Source: a virus
Strand: one strand, 5' to 3'
IMG/VR virus record: IMGVR_UViG_3300038825_000003
Span: 1 to 20,228 of that record
Length of the DNA stretch: 20,228 bases
This document shows positions 20,161 through 20,228 of this stretch, piece by piece. Made by a program: the position numbers and the translations under genes. The notes beneath the pieces are model-generated. The model was not told the DNA's origin and searched no databases. It was given only the letters and a program-made list of their open reading frames with translations. Every line of letters starts with the position of its first letter. Position 1 is the first letter of the stretch.

Positions 20161-20228
20161 TATCCACCCATTGTTGCAATTATTGTCATAATTCTGTCGC
20201 TAGCGTTCTTTCGGGGTGTTGCGTTACC
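20160..20228 (-). CDS. 3' end of an unidentified gene upstream of the small terminase (partial)
   Basis: On the - strand only one frame is open from the right edge: 22 codons ending M-T-I-I-A-T-M-G-G and TAA at 20160-20162, which overlaps the small terminase ATG as TAATG. The same stop-start overlap is used repeatedly in this operon, supporting a real upstream gene. The visible residues (NATPRKNASDRI...) are too few to identify it. A CGCTAGCG palindrome lies within it; I see no convincing promoter here. Confidence 0.45.
   Translation of the reverse strand, partial: GNATPRKNASDRIMTIIATMGG

Noticed and set aside
20160-20228. Promoter for the late operon upstream of the small terminase
   Set aside because: A-T rich bases (AATTATGACAATAATTG) look vaguely promoter-like, but no paired -35/-10 with normal spacing is evident, and an open frame runs through the stretch.

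Overview
The window is a piece of a tailed double-stranded DNA phage genome (Caudoviricetes) with a lambda-type, long non-contractile-tail (siphovirus) morphogenesis module. No integrase, repressor, tRNA, CRISPR array or insertion sequence is visible. Several small proteins (a 57-residue class II-like holin, an 'RxxYDNTNRG'-type protein, short tail-fibre proteins with an 'AKAW..FDGTGTIA' motif) are of kinds I associate from memory with phages of marine bacteria, especially Alphaproteobacteria. The host assignment is inference only.

Layout. Positions 1-1119 (+ strand) hold the end of an early/recombination cluster: a truncated ERF-family single-strand annealing protein, a small conserved phage protein, a putative zinc-binding protein and a 68-residue conserved protein. 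This cluster meets the late genes tail to tail at 1119/1125, where a GC-rich hairpin overlaps one stop codon and abuts the other. Everything from 1125 to the right edge is on the - strand and reads right to left as one tightly packed late operon: end of an unknown gene (20160-20228), small terminase, large terminase (GpA type), a gpW-position protein, portal, a long fused protease/capsid gene, a hairpin terminator, two small proteins, an FII-like head-tail connector, a tail-terminator-like protein, tail tube, tail assembly chaperone with a programmed -1 frameshift (G/GT), tape measure, two distal-tail/tail-tip proteins, a J-like receptor/tip protein, four short fibre-type proteins, two accessory proteins, and a lysis cassette (small holin, exported Cys protein, membrane-anchored coiled-coil protein, PD-(D/E)XK-like nuclease, T4-type lysozyme, second holin).

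How it works together. The terminase subunits cut and translocate DNA through the portal into a capsid made by the protease and the HK97-fold capsid protein. Connector, terminator, tube, chaperone and tape-measure proteins build the tail, with the J-like protein and small fibres at its tip for host recognition. The lysis genes come last in the transcript. Gene order follows lambda (Nu1-A-W-B-C/E-FII-U-V-G/T-H-M-L-J), but I see no separate D, K or I gene.

The most notable signals are in translation control. (1) The 852-residue protease/capsid ORF has an excellent internal ribosome-binding site and ATG exactly at the capsid boundary, set in a start-codon-sequestering hairpin next to an A AAA AAG heptamer whose -1 frame stops six codons later. 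(2) A second internal start precedes the protease domain. (3) The tail chaperone has an A AAA AAC slip site followed by a 49-codon extension ending at the tape measure. (4) A strong hairpin terminator with a C(UACG)G tetraloop lies just after the capsid gene. (5) Three tandem fibre paralogues share a C-terminal GDLA peptide whose codons carry the next gene's ribosome-binding site. There is no gene-free stretch longer than about 130 bases; the largest nominal gap (11298-11423) is the chaperone's frameshifted extension.
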